A DNA stretch of 50,740 bases, taken from the NCBI GenBank assembly GCA_947175665.1, contig CAMWNR010000003.1, positions 1 through 50,740 on the forward strand. The letters run 5' to 3'. Below are positions 29,407 to 37,937 of this stretch, piece after piece. The notes under the pieces are model-generated. The model had not been told where the DNA came from and made no database searches. It was given only the letters and a program-made list of their open reading frames with translations. Both the position numbers and the translations under genes were made by a program. This DNA is from an uncultured Porphyromonadaceae bacterium. GTDB lineage: Bacteria; Bacteroidota; Bacteroidia; Bacteroidales; Muribaculaceae. Every line of letters starts with the position of its first letter. Position 1 is the first letter of the stretch.

Positions 29407-29477
29407 ATCTTTTTGTTAGTTAATTTGTTACATTCTTTATCCTCGCAAACTATGCAGTATGCGATTAAACTATTTCA

Positions 29478-29508
29478 CAAAGATATTAAAAAATCTTAAA
29501 AATACCAA
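29478..29508 (-). promoter_or_regulatory. Promoter of the nuo-atp cluster
   Basis: On the - strand a TTG (29508-29506, in AATTGG) and TATCTTTG (29485-29478) are 20 nt apart, fitting the Bacteroidetes -33/-7 pattern. The start site would be near 29471, giving a leader of about 65 nt before nuoA. No comparable element was found inside the cluster. Confidence 0.6.
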
Positions 29509-29563
29509 TTTTTATATTGTGTTACTTTTAAATGATTTATATCAGATAGCCGACACAACATTT

Positions 29564-30472
29564 TTATTCATTTGATACTGTCTGCAGATTATATCCTGTA
29601 AACGATCCGTTGAATACTCGTGCCACCGTATAATTACAGTTAATCTTTGTAAGATCATCGTCGGCAGTCTTTACCTCTATCGAGTTGAAGATAAAGTCCG
29701 GATACGGTGTGGTCGATGTGCCTTCAAGCACAAGGGGTATTACATCAGTCGCACTGATAGTATATCCGTGGCGGTCAAAAGTGACGGGGAGTTTTTCGAG
29801 ATATATCGCCTCAAGCACACGGGGCATTGTGGGAGCAAACTTGGCAGCATAGAGTACTATGTCGGCATATTTCATATCGGAGTGAAATCTCACACGATAT
29901 ATCATCTCTTTATTGGTAAACTTCTGCATACCTTCTGACGAGGGATAAGTTGTCTCGGTATCACCTACAAAGTATGAGTTGGTCACAAAGGTCTTTACAG
30001 TACTGTTTTTTATATTGTATGACATTATGACCTGAGGTGAAGTAGCCTCGGCATAGATCTGCTCTGAGGTCGGACGTACGAAGTATACTATATTGCTCAG
30101 ATAACCTGTAATATCGAGCACTGATACAAAATTACCCGCATTTGCCTGACCGTTTTTGAAATATGCTGTCCAGAAACCGCCTGAGTTAAGGTATTGCATC
30201 GGCATCGCCGGGGTAGTGAAAGTATACTTGGTGCCATCTATCTCAACATCGTTTGCTGTCAAAGTGAGTGAATTATTTACATAATCCATCTTGCTTGAAT
30301 ATTGCACGTTGGTCTGCACGGTGACTTCTTCGGCAGGACTGTGAGGTATAATGAGATTATTCATACGGATCTGATAAGTAGTCTCACTTACAGGTTCCGA
30401 TGAGTTACAGGCACCCATCATCAACGCTGTCAATGGGATTGCCGCCAATACCAATTTGTTATATTTTTTCAT
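29564..30472 (-). CDS. Predicted lipoprotein of unknown function
   Basis: The N-terminus MKKYNKLVLAAIPLTALMMGAC is a lipoprotein signal with Cys22 at the cleavage site (lipobox MGAC). The remaining 280 residues look beta-rich with no motif I recognise; DVIPLVLEGTSTTPYPDFIFNSIEVKT lies near the C-terminus. The protein is probably exported to the outer membrane. It follows a TonB-dependent receptor gene on the same strand but has its own good promoter, so it can be expressed separately. A functional link to the receptor is possible but unproven; it is not a SusD homologue by eye. Confidence 0.7.
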   Translation of the reverse strand: MKKYNKLVLAAIPLTALMMGACNSSEPVSETTYQIRMNNLIIPHSPAEEVTVQTNVQYSSKMDYVNNSLTLTANDVEIDGTKYTFTTPAMPMQYLNSGGFWTAYFKNGQANAGNFVSVLDITGYLSNIVYFVRPTSEQIYAEATSPQVIMSYNIKNSTVKTFVTNSYFVGDTETTYPSSEGMQKFTNKEMIYRVRFHSDMKYADIVLYAAKFAPTMPRVLEAIYLEKLPVTFDRHGYTISATDVIPLVLEGTSTTPYPDFIFNSIEVKTADDDLTKINCNYTVARVFNGSFTGYNLQTVSNE

Positions 30473-30588
30473 GTTATAATATGAATTTTACATCCTTCGC
30501 AGATGTATTAGATAAATCGTTTTTTATTTACTTCCGCCGATTGGCAGATTGCATATCAATCGATATAGAGTTTCTTTGTTTACGGGTT

Positions 30589-30620
30589 CAAAGTTAATCA
30601 ACCCTCCTTAATTTTCCAAA
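30589..30620 (-). promoter_or_regulatory. Promoter of the lipoprotein gene
   Basis: TTTG (30620-30617) and TAACTTTG (30596-30589) on the - strand are separated by 20 nt, an excellent match to the Bacteroidetes consensus. It lies immediately after the TonB-receptor stop codon and predicts a leader of about 110 nt. Confidence 0.65.
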
Positions 30621-30626
30621 TTAAAA

Positions 30627-32894
30627 TCAGAATTTCGCCCTCAGTACTATTCCGAATTGCAATGGCGCTCCTTTTTGCCGGAATTCATTACCCATTGACA
30701 TAAAATAGAATGTATAGTACTTGGTTTTTGTCAGGTTTTTGGCGTATATTTCCACACTCCACCTCGGTGAGTTATAAGATGCGGTGGCGCCGAGCAGACC
30801 GTAGAATTTCTGTCGCAGGGTATTGCTTTCGTTCCAGTATATATCCCCTACCCCGCTGAAGTTGACACTGACATCTACAAACTTCAATCCGTCGGTCGAG
30901 CAGTTTATCTGATAGTCGGCCTCCGCAAATAATGTGTTGGAGGGAGCGTATGGCAGTCGCTTACCTTTATAATTTTCGCTGCCATTGATATATTTTACAA
31001 AGCGAGCATTGGTATATCCATAACTTGCTATCACACTAAATCCGCTGAATGGGGTGGAAGTGATACTTACTTCTCCCCCGAAACTGCGTGTGCGGCCTGC
31101 ATTTGTCATCAATCTGCCGGTTGTCTCCCCTTCGGGGAATACTGTTAGTTGCTGGTCGAGGCAGTCGATATAGAATAGCGATACGTCAGTCTTGAGTTTG
31201 GAGTTAAAGAAATTAAGGTGTGCTCCCACTTCATAATTCCAACTCTTCTCGGGCTTGTAACTCACTATATCATCTACATCATATTTACCACCGAGTCCCA
31301 TATATTCCATCAGTTTCTGTTGCAATACATCAGAGAACATCTGGGTATTATATCCTCCTGCTTTAAACCCCTCCCCTATCGAGAGGTATAGGTTGCTCAA
31401 TGACAGTGTCGGCAGATGATATACTACACTTAGTTTGGGGGTAAACATCAGGTATCCGTGACTCAAGTTTCCACTCTCCTTCAGATCTACAGGCACCTCT
31501 CTGTAAACCGGTGCATTCTCGGGTAGCGGCAACACGCCCGACGGATTATTATAGATAGTATATGAGGTCTGACAATTATTAAGATACCTCATCTTCATAT
31601 TCTCATAATCCAGTCGCAGACCTAACCTGAAAGATAAATCGCGCAGTTTATATTGTGATTCGTGGTATAAGGCCACTCCTCCGGACGGGAGTTTGAAGTT
31701 ACTGCCGAGTACAAATTGGCGTTCATCCCATTTTATAGGGAAGTATGGATTCACTTTATTTCGGTTTGCCTCTATAAGCGCTTCTATACCATAATCCTTA
31801 AAAGTCACGGGCGCATCCATACGACAATGCCTGTAAAAACCGTATATTCCGGCCAGCCATTTATAATCACCGTTGAGCGCTGCCCCCTTGATCATAATAT
31901 CTTCGGTGACAGAGGTTTCCTTTTTCTTTTGCGTCAGGGTGAAATATGGTAGGGGGAGAAAATCCTGATCCAGTGTCATGTTATCATTGATATGCTGGAG
32001 GGTAGTCACCGAAATAAGGGTAAGGTCTCCGATCTTATGATTTACCGTCAGGCCGTCGTTGAGTATAAAACGGTTATAAAAACAGGTGTCGTTATAGTTT
32101 ATTTCACCTGTCTTTACCTGCTCGTATGCATATCCCCCCTGTCGCAATATGGAGGTTGTAAGAGTATTGGTTATCCCAACCCTGTCGGTCGGGTTCCAGT
32201 TAAATTTGACGCGGATATTTCCGTTTACTTCCCTGTCTACAGGGAGGTCATTGTAGACATTCTTAAACATCCCTCCGTTTCTGTAAAAACTCCCTACTAT
32301 GGCCAGTCCGGAGCGATGATGAAATCGGTGATACCATCCGAGATTAAAGCGGAAGAGGTTGTTGGGTCCGAGTTCGACGAGTCCTCTCCATCCGGTAAAA
32401 TCAAATGGCGACAATGTCCGGATATTGATAAGTCCGGTCATCGTATTACGGCCGAAGAGGGTACTCTGCGGACCGCGCAGCATCTCCATCGATGCAATAT
32501 CGGCCACGTCAAAATCGTAGGCATCTTTATTGATGATGCTGACATTATCTACAGTCAGACCTACCGCAGGCTGATCCATACGCGCACCGATACCGCGCAC
32601 ATAAATTGTAGATGTTATTCTTGAGCCGTAATCGGGGATGTAGAAGTTTGGCACAATTTCTGATAATCCCTTAATATCGACAAGACCAAGTCGCTCTGAT
32701 CTGCTCTGATTAACTACAGTACCCGACACTGCCGCTCCTCTGAAATCAGTATCATATTTGGTGGCGACCACATCGACCTCATCGAGCATTTTGTATAGTG
32801 AGTCGGTTACCTCAGAGGCAGATGCACCACGCATCACAACTACAGGTAATAATCCGAATATAATAATAAGAGAATATCTCAAAAATCGTTTCAT
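30627..32894 (-). CDS. TonB-dependent outer-membrane receptor
   Basis: A 755-aa outer-membrane transporter. A signal peptide is followed by a TonB-box-like VDVVATKYD (about 40-48), a plug domain (about 50-165, with GLSEIVPNFYIPD, IYVRGIGAR and MLRGPQSTLFGRNTMTGLINI), and a 22-strand barrel with the SIGEGFKAGGYN signature. It ends in a C-terminal Phe. It lacks the N-terminal carboxypeptidase-like domain of SusC proteins and has no SusD partner. It therefore resembles siderophore or small-ligand receptors. The ligand cannot be told from sequence. Confidence 0.88.
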   Translation of the reverse strand: MKRFLRYSLIIIFGLLPVVVMRGASASEVTDSLYKMLDEVDVVATKYDTDFRGAAVSGTVVNQSRSERLGLVDIKGLSEIVPNFYIPDYGSRITSTIYVRGIGARMDQPAVGLTVDNVSIINKDAYDFDVADIASMEMLRGPQSTLFGRNTMTGLINIRTLSPFDFTGWRGLVELGPNNLFRFNLGWYHRFHHRSGLAIVGSFYRNGGMFKNVYNDLPVDREVNGNIRVKFNWNPTDRVGITNTLTTSILRQGGYAYEQVKTGEINYNDTCFYNRFILNDGLTVNHKIGDLTLISVTTLQHINDNMTLDQDFLPLPYFTLTQKKKETSVTEDIMIKGAALNGDYKWLAGIYGFYRHCRMDAPVTFKDYGIEALIEANRNKVNPYFPIKWDERQFVLGSNFKLPSGGVALYHESQYKLRDLSFRLGLRLDYENMKMRYLNNCQTSYTIYNNPSGVLPLPENAPVYREVPVDLKESGNLSHGYLMFTPKLSVVYHLPTLSLSNLYLSIGEGFKAGGYNTQMFSDVLQQKLMEYMGLGGKYDVDDIVSYKPEKSWNYEVGAHLNFFNSKLKTDVSLFYIDCLDQQLTVFPEGETTGRLMTNAGRTRSFGGEVSITSTPFSGFSVIASYGYTNARFVKYINGSENYKGKRLPYAPSNTLFAEADYQINCSTDGLKFVDVSVNFSGVGDIYWNESNTLRQKFYGLLGATASYNSPRWSVEIYAKNLTKTKYYTFYFMSMGNEFRQKGAPLQFGIVLRAKF

Positions 32895-33218
32895 TTATGC
32901 GGGAAAAATTTATGCAAAATAAACAATTTTTCCTCACCCCTGCAACAAAATCATCTACAACCCCCTAACTAAATGTATATTTAAATCATACTCTGATATT
33001 TTTTTTGTAAATTCGCATATATAAAATTTTATAATTCAAATTTCGCAAGTTACGGGAGATCTTTAAAATCTGAGGTTTATCAGTTTATGTGCGATTGCAC
33101 GGTGTGTTTATAAGGCTAAAGAATCAAACATCAGTGATATTATAAGATAAACTCATAATCTTATAAACTCATAAACTATAAGTCAACCGAGCGAAACTTT
33201 AATTAATTATTTACGACA
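32895..33218. other. Divergent intergenic region
   Basis: This 324-bp AT-rich gap lies between the divergently transcribed TonB-receptor and sdaA genes, so it should hold both promoters. No exact -33/-7 pair was found. Near 33135-33182 a short motif, ataaactcataa, recurs about three times. No ORF is supportable. Confidence 0.5.
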
Positions 33219-34427
33219 ATGAAATCTATTAAGGAATTATTCCGGATCGGTACCGGGCCATCCTCTTCACATACTATGGGTCCGCGCAGAGCGGCTGAGA
33301 TCTTTCTGGATTCTCATAAGGGCGCACGCGGCTTTGAAGTGATTCTTTACGGTTCGCTTGCCGCTACAGGCAAGGGTCACATGACCGACGTGGCCATTCT
33401 CGATGTTCTGTCTAAATCGGAGATGCCCGTCAACATTGTCTGGAAACCTGACGTATTTCTCCCCTACCACCCCAATGCCATGACTTTTAAATCTCTCGAT
33501 GATATAGGTTTTCCTACCGATGAGATGACTTTTTACAGCGTGGGCGGTGGTGCTATCGAGGAGGAGGGTAAACCGCGCGAGGGTTCGCCGGAGATTTATA
33601 ACCTTGATACCCTAACCGAGATTATGCAATATTGTGCGCGCACCGGCCGGGCATATTGGGAGTATGTAGAGCAGTGCGAGGGTCCCGAAATATGGGATTA
33701 TCTGAAAGAAGTATGGCAGGCTATGAAGGATGCTGTAGAACGGGGTCTCGCCCGCGAAGGGAGATTACCCGGTCCGCTTAATCTGCAACGTAAGGCTAAT
33801 TCATATTTTGTCAAGGCCGGTGGCTATCGCGATAATCTTAAGTCCCGCGGTCGCGTATTTGCTTATGCGCTTGCAGTGAGCGAGGAGAATGCTTCGGGTG
33901 GCACCATTGTCACCGCACCTACATGCGGATCTTGCGGAGTAGTACCGGGAGTACTTTACCATTTATGGAAGAGCCGCGAATTTCCGGAGATGCAGATGCT
34001 TCATGCTCTTGCTACTGCCGGATTATTTGGCAATGTCGTTAAGCACAATGCTTCCATATCCGGTGCCGAGGTGGGTTGCCAGGGTGAAGTAGGTGTGGCC
34101 TGCGCTATGGCGGCGGCAGCCGCCAGCCAGTTGTTCGGCGGTTCGCCGGCACAGATAGAATATGCTGCCGAAATGGGTCTGGAGCACCATCTCGGCATGA
34201 CTTGTGACCCTGTATGCGGACTCGTACAGATACCATGTATCGAACGAAATGCTTACGCCGCCGCGCGTGCTCTTGATGCCAATATCTACGCGAGTTTTAC
34301 CGATGGCGTTCACCGCGTATCTTTTGACAAACTGGTAAAAGTTATGAAAGAGACAGGCCATGACCTCCCTTCGCTCTACAAAGAGACCGGTACCGGCGGT
34401 CTCGCCAAGGATTATACACAAATGTAA
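33219..34427 (+). CDS. sdaA: L-serine ammonia-lyase (iron-sulfur type, single chain)
   Basis: Deaminates L-serine to pyruvate and ammonia using a [4Fe-4S] cluster. The N-terminal beta domain starts SIKELFRIGTGPSSSHTMGPRRAAEIF. The catalytic alpha domain holds the cluster cysteines in APTCGSCGVVPG and CDPVCGLVQIPCIERN, with GCQGEVGVACAMAAAA between. The length of 402 aa corresponds to a fused one-chain enzyme, somewhat shorter than the roughly 455-aa E. coli protein, mainly in the N-terminal part. It is followed 47 bp later by rnz on the same strand. Confidence 0.94.
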   Translation: MKSIKELFRIGTGPSSSHTMGPRRAAEIFLDSHKGARGFEVILYGSLAATGKGHMTDVAILDVLSKSEMPVNIVWKPDVFLPYHPNAMTFKSLDDIGFPTDEMTFYSVGGGAIEEEGKPREGSPEIYNLDTLTEIMQYCARTGRAYWEYVEQCEGPEIWDYLKEVWQAMKDAVERGLAREGRLPGPLNLQRKANSYFVKAGGYRDNLKSRGRVFAYALAVSEENASGGTIVTAPTCGSCGVVPGVLYHLWKSREFPEMQMLHALATAGLFGNVVKHNASISGAEVGCQGEVGVACAMAAAAASQLFGGSPAQIEYAAEMGLEHHLGMTCDPVCGLVQIPCIERNAYAAARALDANIYASFTDGVHRVSFDKLVKVMKETGHDLPSLYKETGTGGLAKDYTQM

Positions 34428-34474
34428 TCTGATTATATATATATTCTGTTTTATCTACTCAAATGTAGTATCTC

Positions 34475-35401
34475 ATGTCGCAATTTGATATTCATACGCT
34501 CGGCTGCGGGTCGGCCAAACCTACACCCCGTCACCAACCGAGTTCTACAGTGGTCGATTTCAGAGGCAACCTCTTTATGGTGGATTGCGGTGAGGGCGCG
34601 CAGTTGGCGCTGATGCGCAAAAGACTTAAGTTTAATCGGTTAAATCATATTTTTCTCACTCATCTGCATGGCGATCATGTATTCGGACTCCCGGGTCTGA
34701 TCGGCACTCTCGGCCTGCACTCGGCCGGAGGTGAGATTACCATCCACACATTTAAAGAGGGGAAAGAGATATTAAGCAAGATTTTTGATTTCTTCTCAAG
34801 GGATCTCCCTTTTGAAGTGAAATTCAACATTATCAATCCTAAAGAGGAGGAGATTGTATTTGAGAATAAGAGCCTTACGGTTCGCACCCTCCCGTTAAAG
34901 CATCGTCTGCCTACAGTCGGGTACATATTTGAAGAGAAACCGGGGCTAAGGCATATAAATCGCGCTATGTGCGACTTTCATAATGTTCCGTTCAGTAAAT
35001 TCGGATCTCTTAAATCGGGTGAGGATTTCGTGAAGCCGGATGGCACGGTAATACCTAACAACATCCTTACTGCTCCGGCAGATCCGGCACTATCATACGC
35101 TCACCTCTCGGATACCGCATTTGATCCGGCTATGGCAGAGAGACTTAATTCCCCTACCCTACTCTTTCATGAGACCACATATCTCGATTGCAATTTAAAG
35201 GAGGCGATAGCCCGCGGACACTCTACTGCCTCACAAGCCGCTGAGATGGCGCGGTTATCAGGAGCGAAGTGGTTGCTCACGGGTCATTACTCATCGCGCT
35301 ACACCGATGATAACCTCTTCAAAGAAGAAGCAGAAAAGATTTTCCCCAACGTAATCCTGAATCGCGAGGGCCTAACCACCTCACTCGATAAACTGAAGTA
35401 A
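34475..35401 (+). CDS. rnz: Ribonuclease Z
   Basis: Metallo-beta-lactamase-fold endonuclease that trims tRNA 3' ends. LGCGSAKPTPRHQPSS, VDCGEGAQLAL and the metal motif FLTHLHGDHVFGLPGL are diagnostic. HLSDTAF and LLTGHYSSRY provide the later metal ligands. The length of 308 aa is standard. It lies in a likely operon with sdaA and is followed by a bidirectional terminator. Confidence 0.95.
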   Translation: MSQFDIHTLGCGSAKPTPRHQPSSTVVDFRGNLFMVDCGEGAQLALMRKRLKFNRLNHIFLTHLHGDHVFGLPGLIGTLGLHSAGGEITIHTFKEGKEILSKIFDFFSRDLPFEVKFNIINPKEEEIVFENKSLTVRTLPLKHRLPTVGYIFEEKPGLRHINRAMCDFHNVPFSKFGSLKSGEDFVKPDGTVIPNNILTAPADPALSYAHLSDTAFDPAMAERLNSPTLLFHETTYLDCNLKEAIARGHSTASQAAEMARLSGAKWLLTGHYSSRYTDDNLFKEEAEKIFPNVILNREGLTTSLDKLK

Positions 35402-35461
35402 TCAACACAGCGGGATAATCGTGATCGATACGGCATATCCTGTTCGCTTAAATGGGTATAT

Positions 35462-35499
35462 AGCAAGAGAGGCTACACCTTGCGGTGTAGCCTCTTGCT
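35462..35499. terminator. Bidirectional terminator between rnz and the Omp28-like gene
   Basis: GGCTACACC (35471-35479) pairs with GGTGTAGCC (35484-35492), and the stem continues outward with small bulges to 35462/35499. It is placed centrally between two convergent genes. Confidence 0.7.
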
Positions 35500-35521
35500 T
35501 TGCGATTATAATTCTCCTTGA

Positions 35522-37555
35522 TTAGAAGAGAAGTTTTGCTGTCTTGGTTTCTGTTGCGTTGCTTGCCTTTACAATTACTGCACCGGCTGCCGGAGCAACG
35601 TCAAGACGGCCACCTACTACTGTGTAGTTACCGATTTTTGCACCGTCGAGTGAGTAAATCTCAACTACTGTACCATCTTCGGCTACAACTTCTACCTGAT
35701 TACCACCTTTGGCAATTGAGATATTGCCGGCTTCTACCTCGCTTACTTCTGATACCTTGGTATATTCAGAATAAGGGATAATGTCAGAAGCCACGATCTT
35801 ACTTGACTCAGCATCGGTAATAATAAGAATCACCTCTGTATTCTTAATATCCATTATGTTCTCAGGCACCTTAAATGTCATATCAAATGTCTGATACTCA
35901 TCTTCGTTCCACTCTTCGCTGATAGTAGTACCATAGAATGTGGGATAGCAAAGACGCGCTACATGCTCATAAACCATCTTGGATGCCGGTACGGTCGACT
36001 GACCGAGTTCGCCGCCACTGAGGAACTTGCTGATATACGGCACGAGCCATGAACCGTAAAGACTGGTTACGTCAGAAGCAGTACGATTTGCAAAGTAGTT
36101 GGTCTGTGCGTAATTGGAGTTGTTACCTTTCACACCGTTCTCGATAAGAACTATCGCTGCATTGAGCGGGAGATTAAGCGACTTATACGCATTCTTTACA
36201 GAATAGTTAACTTTTACTTCACGACCTATAACATCCCAATCGTGTTCAAGATCAAGTACAGGTGCCTCTACTTTGTTAATCTTGGCGTATGTATAAGATG
36301 CTTTCTCTATCTCGGCCTCAAACTCAGCCTTTGCAGTAGGCTGAAGTTGACTTGCACCACGGTTGAACATTGCAGCGGGATAACCTGAATTGGTAAGGCC
36401 TTTGAGTTTCTGCTCATATTCCTCAACACCTTCACTCATCGGGTCTGGATGATTTACATATCCGTGTACGGCGATGTTGATAGTCTTACCCTGAGTCTCA
36501 CTACCTTTATACTTATCAGCATAATATTCCAGAGCCGCAATACCACTCGGGCAATATGTACATCCGGTAGCAGTAAGTTCCTCTACTACTACGTTATTGA
36601 TATATGAGTAAACCGGGCAGTTGATTGTACCGGTAAATGTAACCGGGATAGCGCCTTCAAACTCAGGTTCGATAGTAAGAGTATAGTTCATCGACTCACC
36701 GTCAGCAAGTACACCTATATTATTGAATGTAATACGAGTCACTACACCGATAGCCGAAGTAATAGATGAAGCGTAAAGATTTTTTCTTACACGAGTTTCA
36801 AATGTCTTACCATTTTCGAGCGTAAGAGTTGCCTTGACATAATTACAGGGGAGCGGAGTTTTCATACGCAGGTTATAGTCGACCGCCATCTGCTCACCGG
36901 GTCTTACAAATGAAGTGGTCAGGTTATTGGCAACCTCTACAGAGTATTGAGCCATAGAGATGTTTGTAAAACCGGTGAAACCTACATCGGCACCGGTGGT
37001 TACAAATGCCACACGCACTTTCTTACCCTTATAGCCTGACGCACAGAATACGCAATCTTTAGGGTAGAATTCGATGTTGGTATCACTCTTTACAGCCGAT
37101 GAACCGATCTTTACAAAATCCGATACCTCTGTACCACCTTCTGAAATATAAACATCGAAGGTGTTATTACCATTCTTCATCTGACCCATAGCACAATATG
37201 CCACTGCTCTAAATGAAACAGCAAAGTCATCATAAGGAACCTCTATCTCAGGTGAGATGAGCCACTGATCAGCGGCAGCCCCACCTTCATATATGGTATT
37301 TGCCATAGCGTAGGTATATTGACCGGCTGTAAGCAAAACATAATCAAGCACCTTATCATCATCTTTAAAGAAGATCGGAGCAATATCTCCGTAGGGGGCA
37401 AGACCGTTGCCCTTAGTGAGCCAGCCATCGACCGGTACATCGCTGTCAATAGCCATATTTATGAAGTCTTCTTCATAAAATACTGTACCATCAAAAGCGG
37501 CCGATGCTGAAAAAACAGCCAGGGCTGCACAAAATGTCAGGATCAGTTTTTTCAT
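35522..37555 (-). CDS. Omp28-like secreted protein with thioredoxin-type CxxC and sorting-domain-like C-terminus
   Basis: A signal peptide (MKKLILTFCAALAVFSASA) is followed by a beta-sandwich region (about 20-210) resembling a choice-of-anchor domain. Next is an Omp28-type region with VVEELTATGCTYCPSGIAALEYYADKY, where the CTYC looks like a thioredoxin-fold redox motif. The C-terminal 70 or so residues (VVEIYSLDGAKIGNY...AAGAVIVKASNATETKTAKLLF) resemble a type A sorting domain. Likely surface-exposed or extracellular; substrate unknown. Single gene, convergent with rnz. Confidence 0.78.
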   Translation of the reverse strand: MKKLILTFCAALAVFSASAAFDGTVFYEEDFINMAIDSDVPVDGWLTKGNGLAPYGDIAPIFFKDDDKVLDYVLLTAGQYTYAMANTIYEGGAAADQWLISPEIEVPYDDFAVSFRAVAYCAMGQMKNGNNTFDVYISEGGTEVSDFVKIGSSAVKSDTNIEFYPKDCVFCASGYKGKKVRVAFVTTGADVGFTGFTNISMAQYSVEVANNLTTSFVRPGEQMAVDYNLRMKTPLPCNYVKATLTLENGKTFETRVRKNLYASSITSAIGVVTRITFNNIGVLADGESMNYTLTIEPEFEGAIPVTFTGTINCPVYSYINNVVVEELTATGCTYCPSGIAALEYYADKYKGSETQGKTINIAVHGYVNHPDPMSEGVEEYEQKLKGLTNSGYPAAMFNRGASQLQPTAKAEFEAEIEKASYTYAKINKVEAPVLDLEHDWDVIGREVKVNYSVKNAYKSLNLPLNAAIVLIENGVKGNNSNYAQTNYFANRTASDVTSLYGSWLVPYISKFLSGGELGQSTVPASKMVYEHVARLCYPTFYGTTISEEWNEDEYQTFDMTFKVPENIMDIKNTEVILIITDAESSKIVASDIIPYSEYTKVSEVSEVEAGNISIAKGGNQVEVVAEDGTVVEIYSLDGAKIGNYTVVGGRLDVAPAAGAVIVKASNATETKTAKLLF

Positions 37556-37937
37556 TTGGTTGAATTTATATGTTACGTTATTAATAGTTTTAATTCTCTA
37601 TTATATTAAAGATACCGCAGGATTATTTAAATATTCGACAGATATAGTAAATTTTGACTAAATTCCATCTACTTTATTTAAATTTCCGGCAGATATAGTC
37701 AAGTCATGGTATCGACAATAACAGACTTACGAGTGGGCAGAAAACGGATATTCAGTTTTTTGCAAAAGCAAATTAAATAATAATTTTTCTATATTGCAAG
37801 TGAGTAGATTAAAAATAATACAGTATTTGTCATTATAATTACCTCGCGTGCGCCCGATTTAGACCCCAACCCACAAAAAAAGTTAATGCCTTCGTGGCAT
37901 TAACTTTTTTTGGGAATTGATTACTGGTGCAGTCTCA
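37556..37937. other. Intergenic region with a direct repeat and a terminator
   Basis: This 382-bp gap lies between two - strand genes. A 24-bp sequence beginning ATTTAAAT and ending CAGATATAGT occurs at 37625-37648 and again at 37676-37699 (4 mismatches, period 51 bp), upstream of the Omp28-like gene. TATCTTTA (37614-37607, - strand) is one base off the -7 consensus, but no -33 partner is evident. The macroglobulin terminator is listed separately. No ORF. Confidence 0.55.
37875..37911 (-). terminator. Intrinsic terminator after the alpha-2-macroglobulin gene
   Basis: A perfect 16-bp stem (37875-37890 with 37896-37911) with loop TTCGT and A/T runs at both ends, a textbook Rho-independent terminator readable in either direction. 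Confidence 0.9.

Noticed and set aside
30627-32894. SusC/SusD-type polysaccharide utilisation locus
   Set aside because: The receptor lacks the SusC N-terminal domain and the neighbouring lipoprotein does not look like SusD; no glycoside hydrolases flank it.
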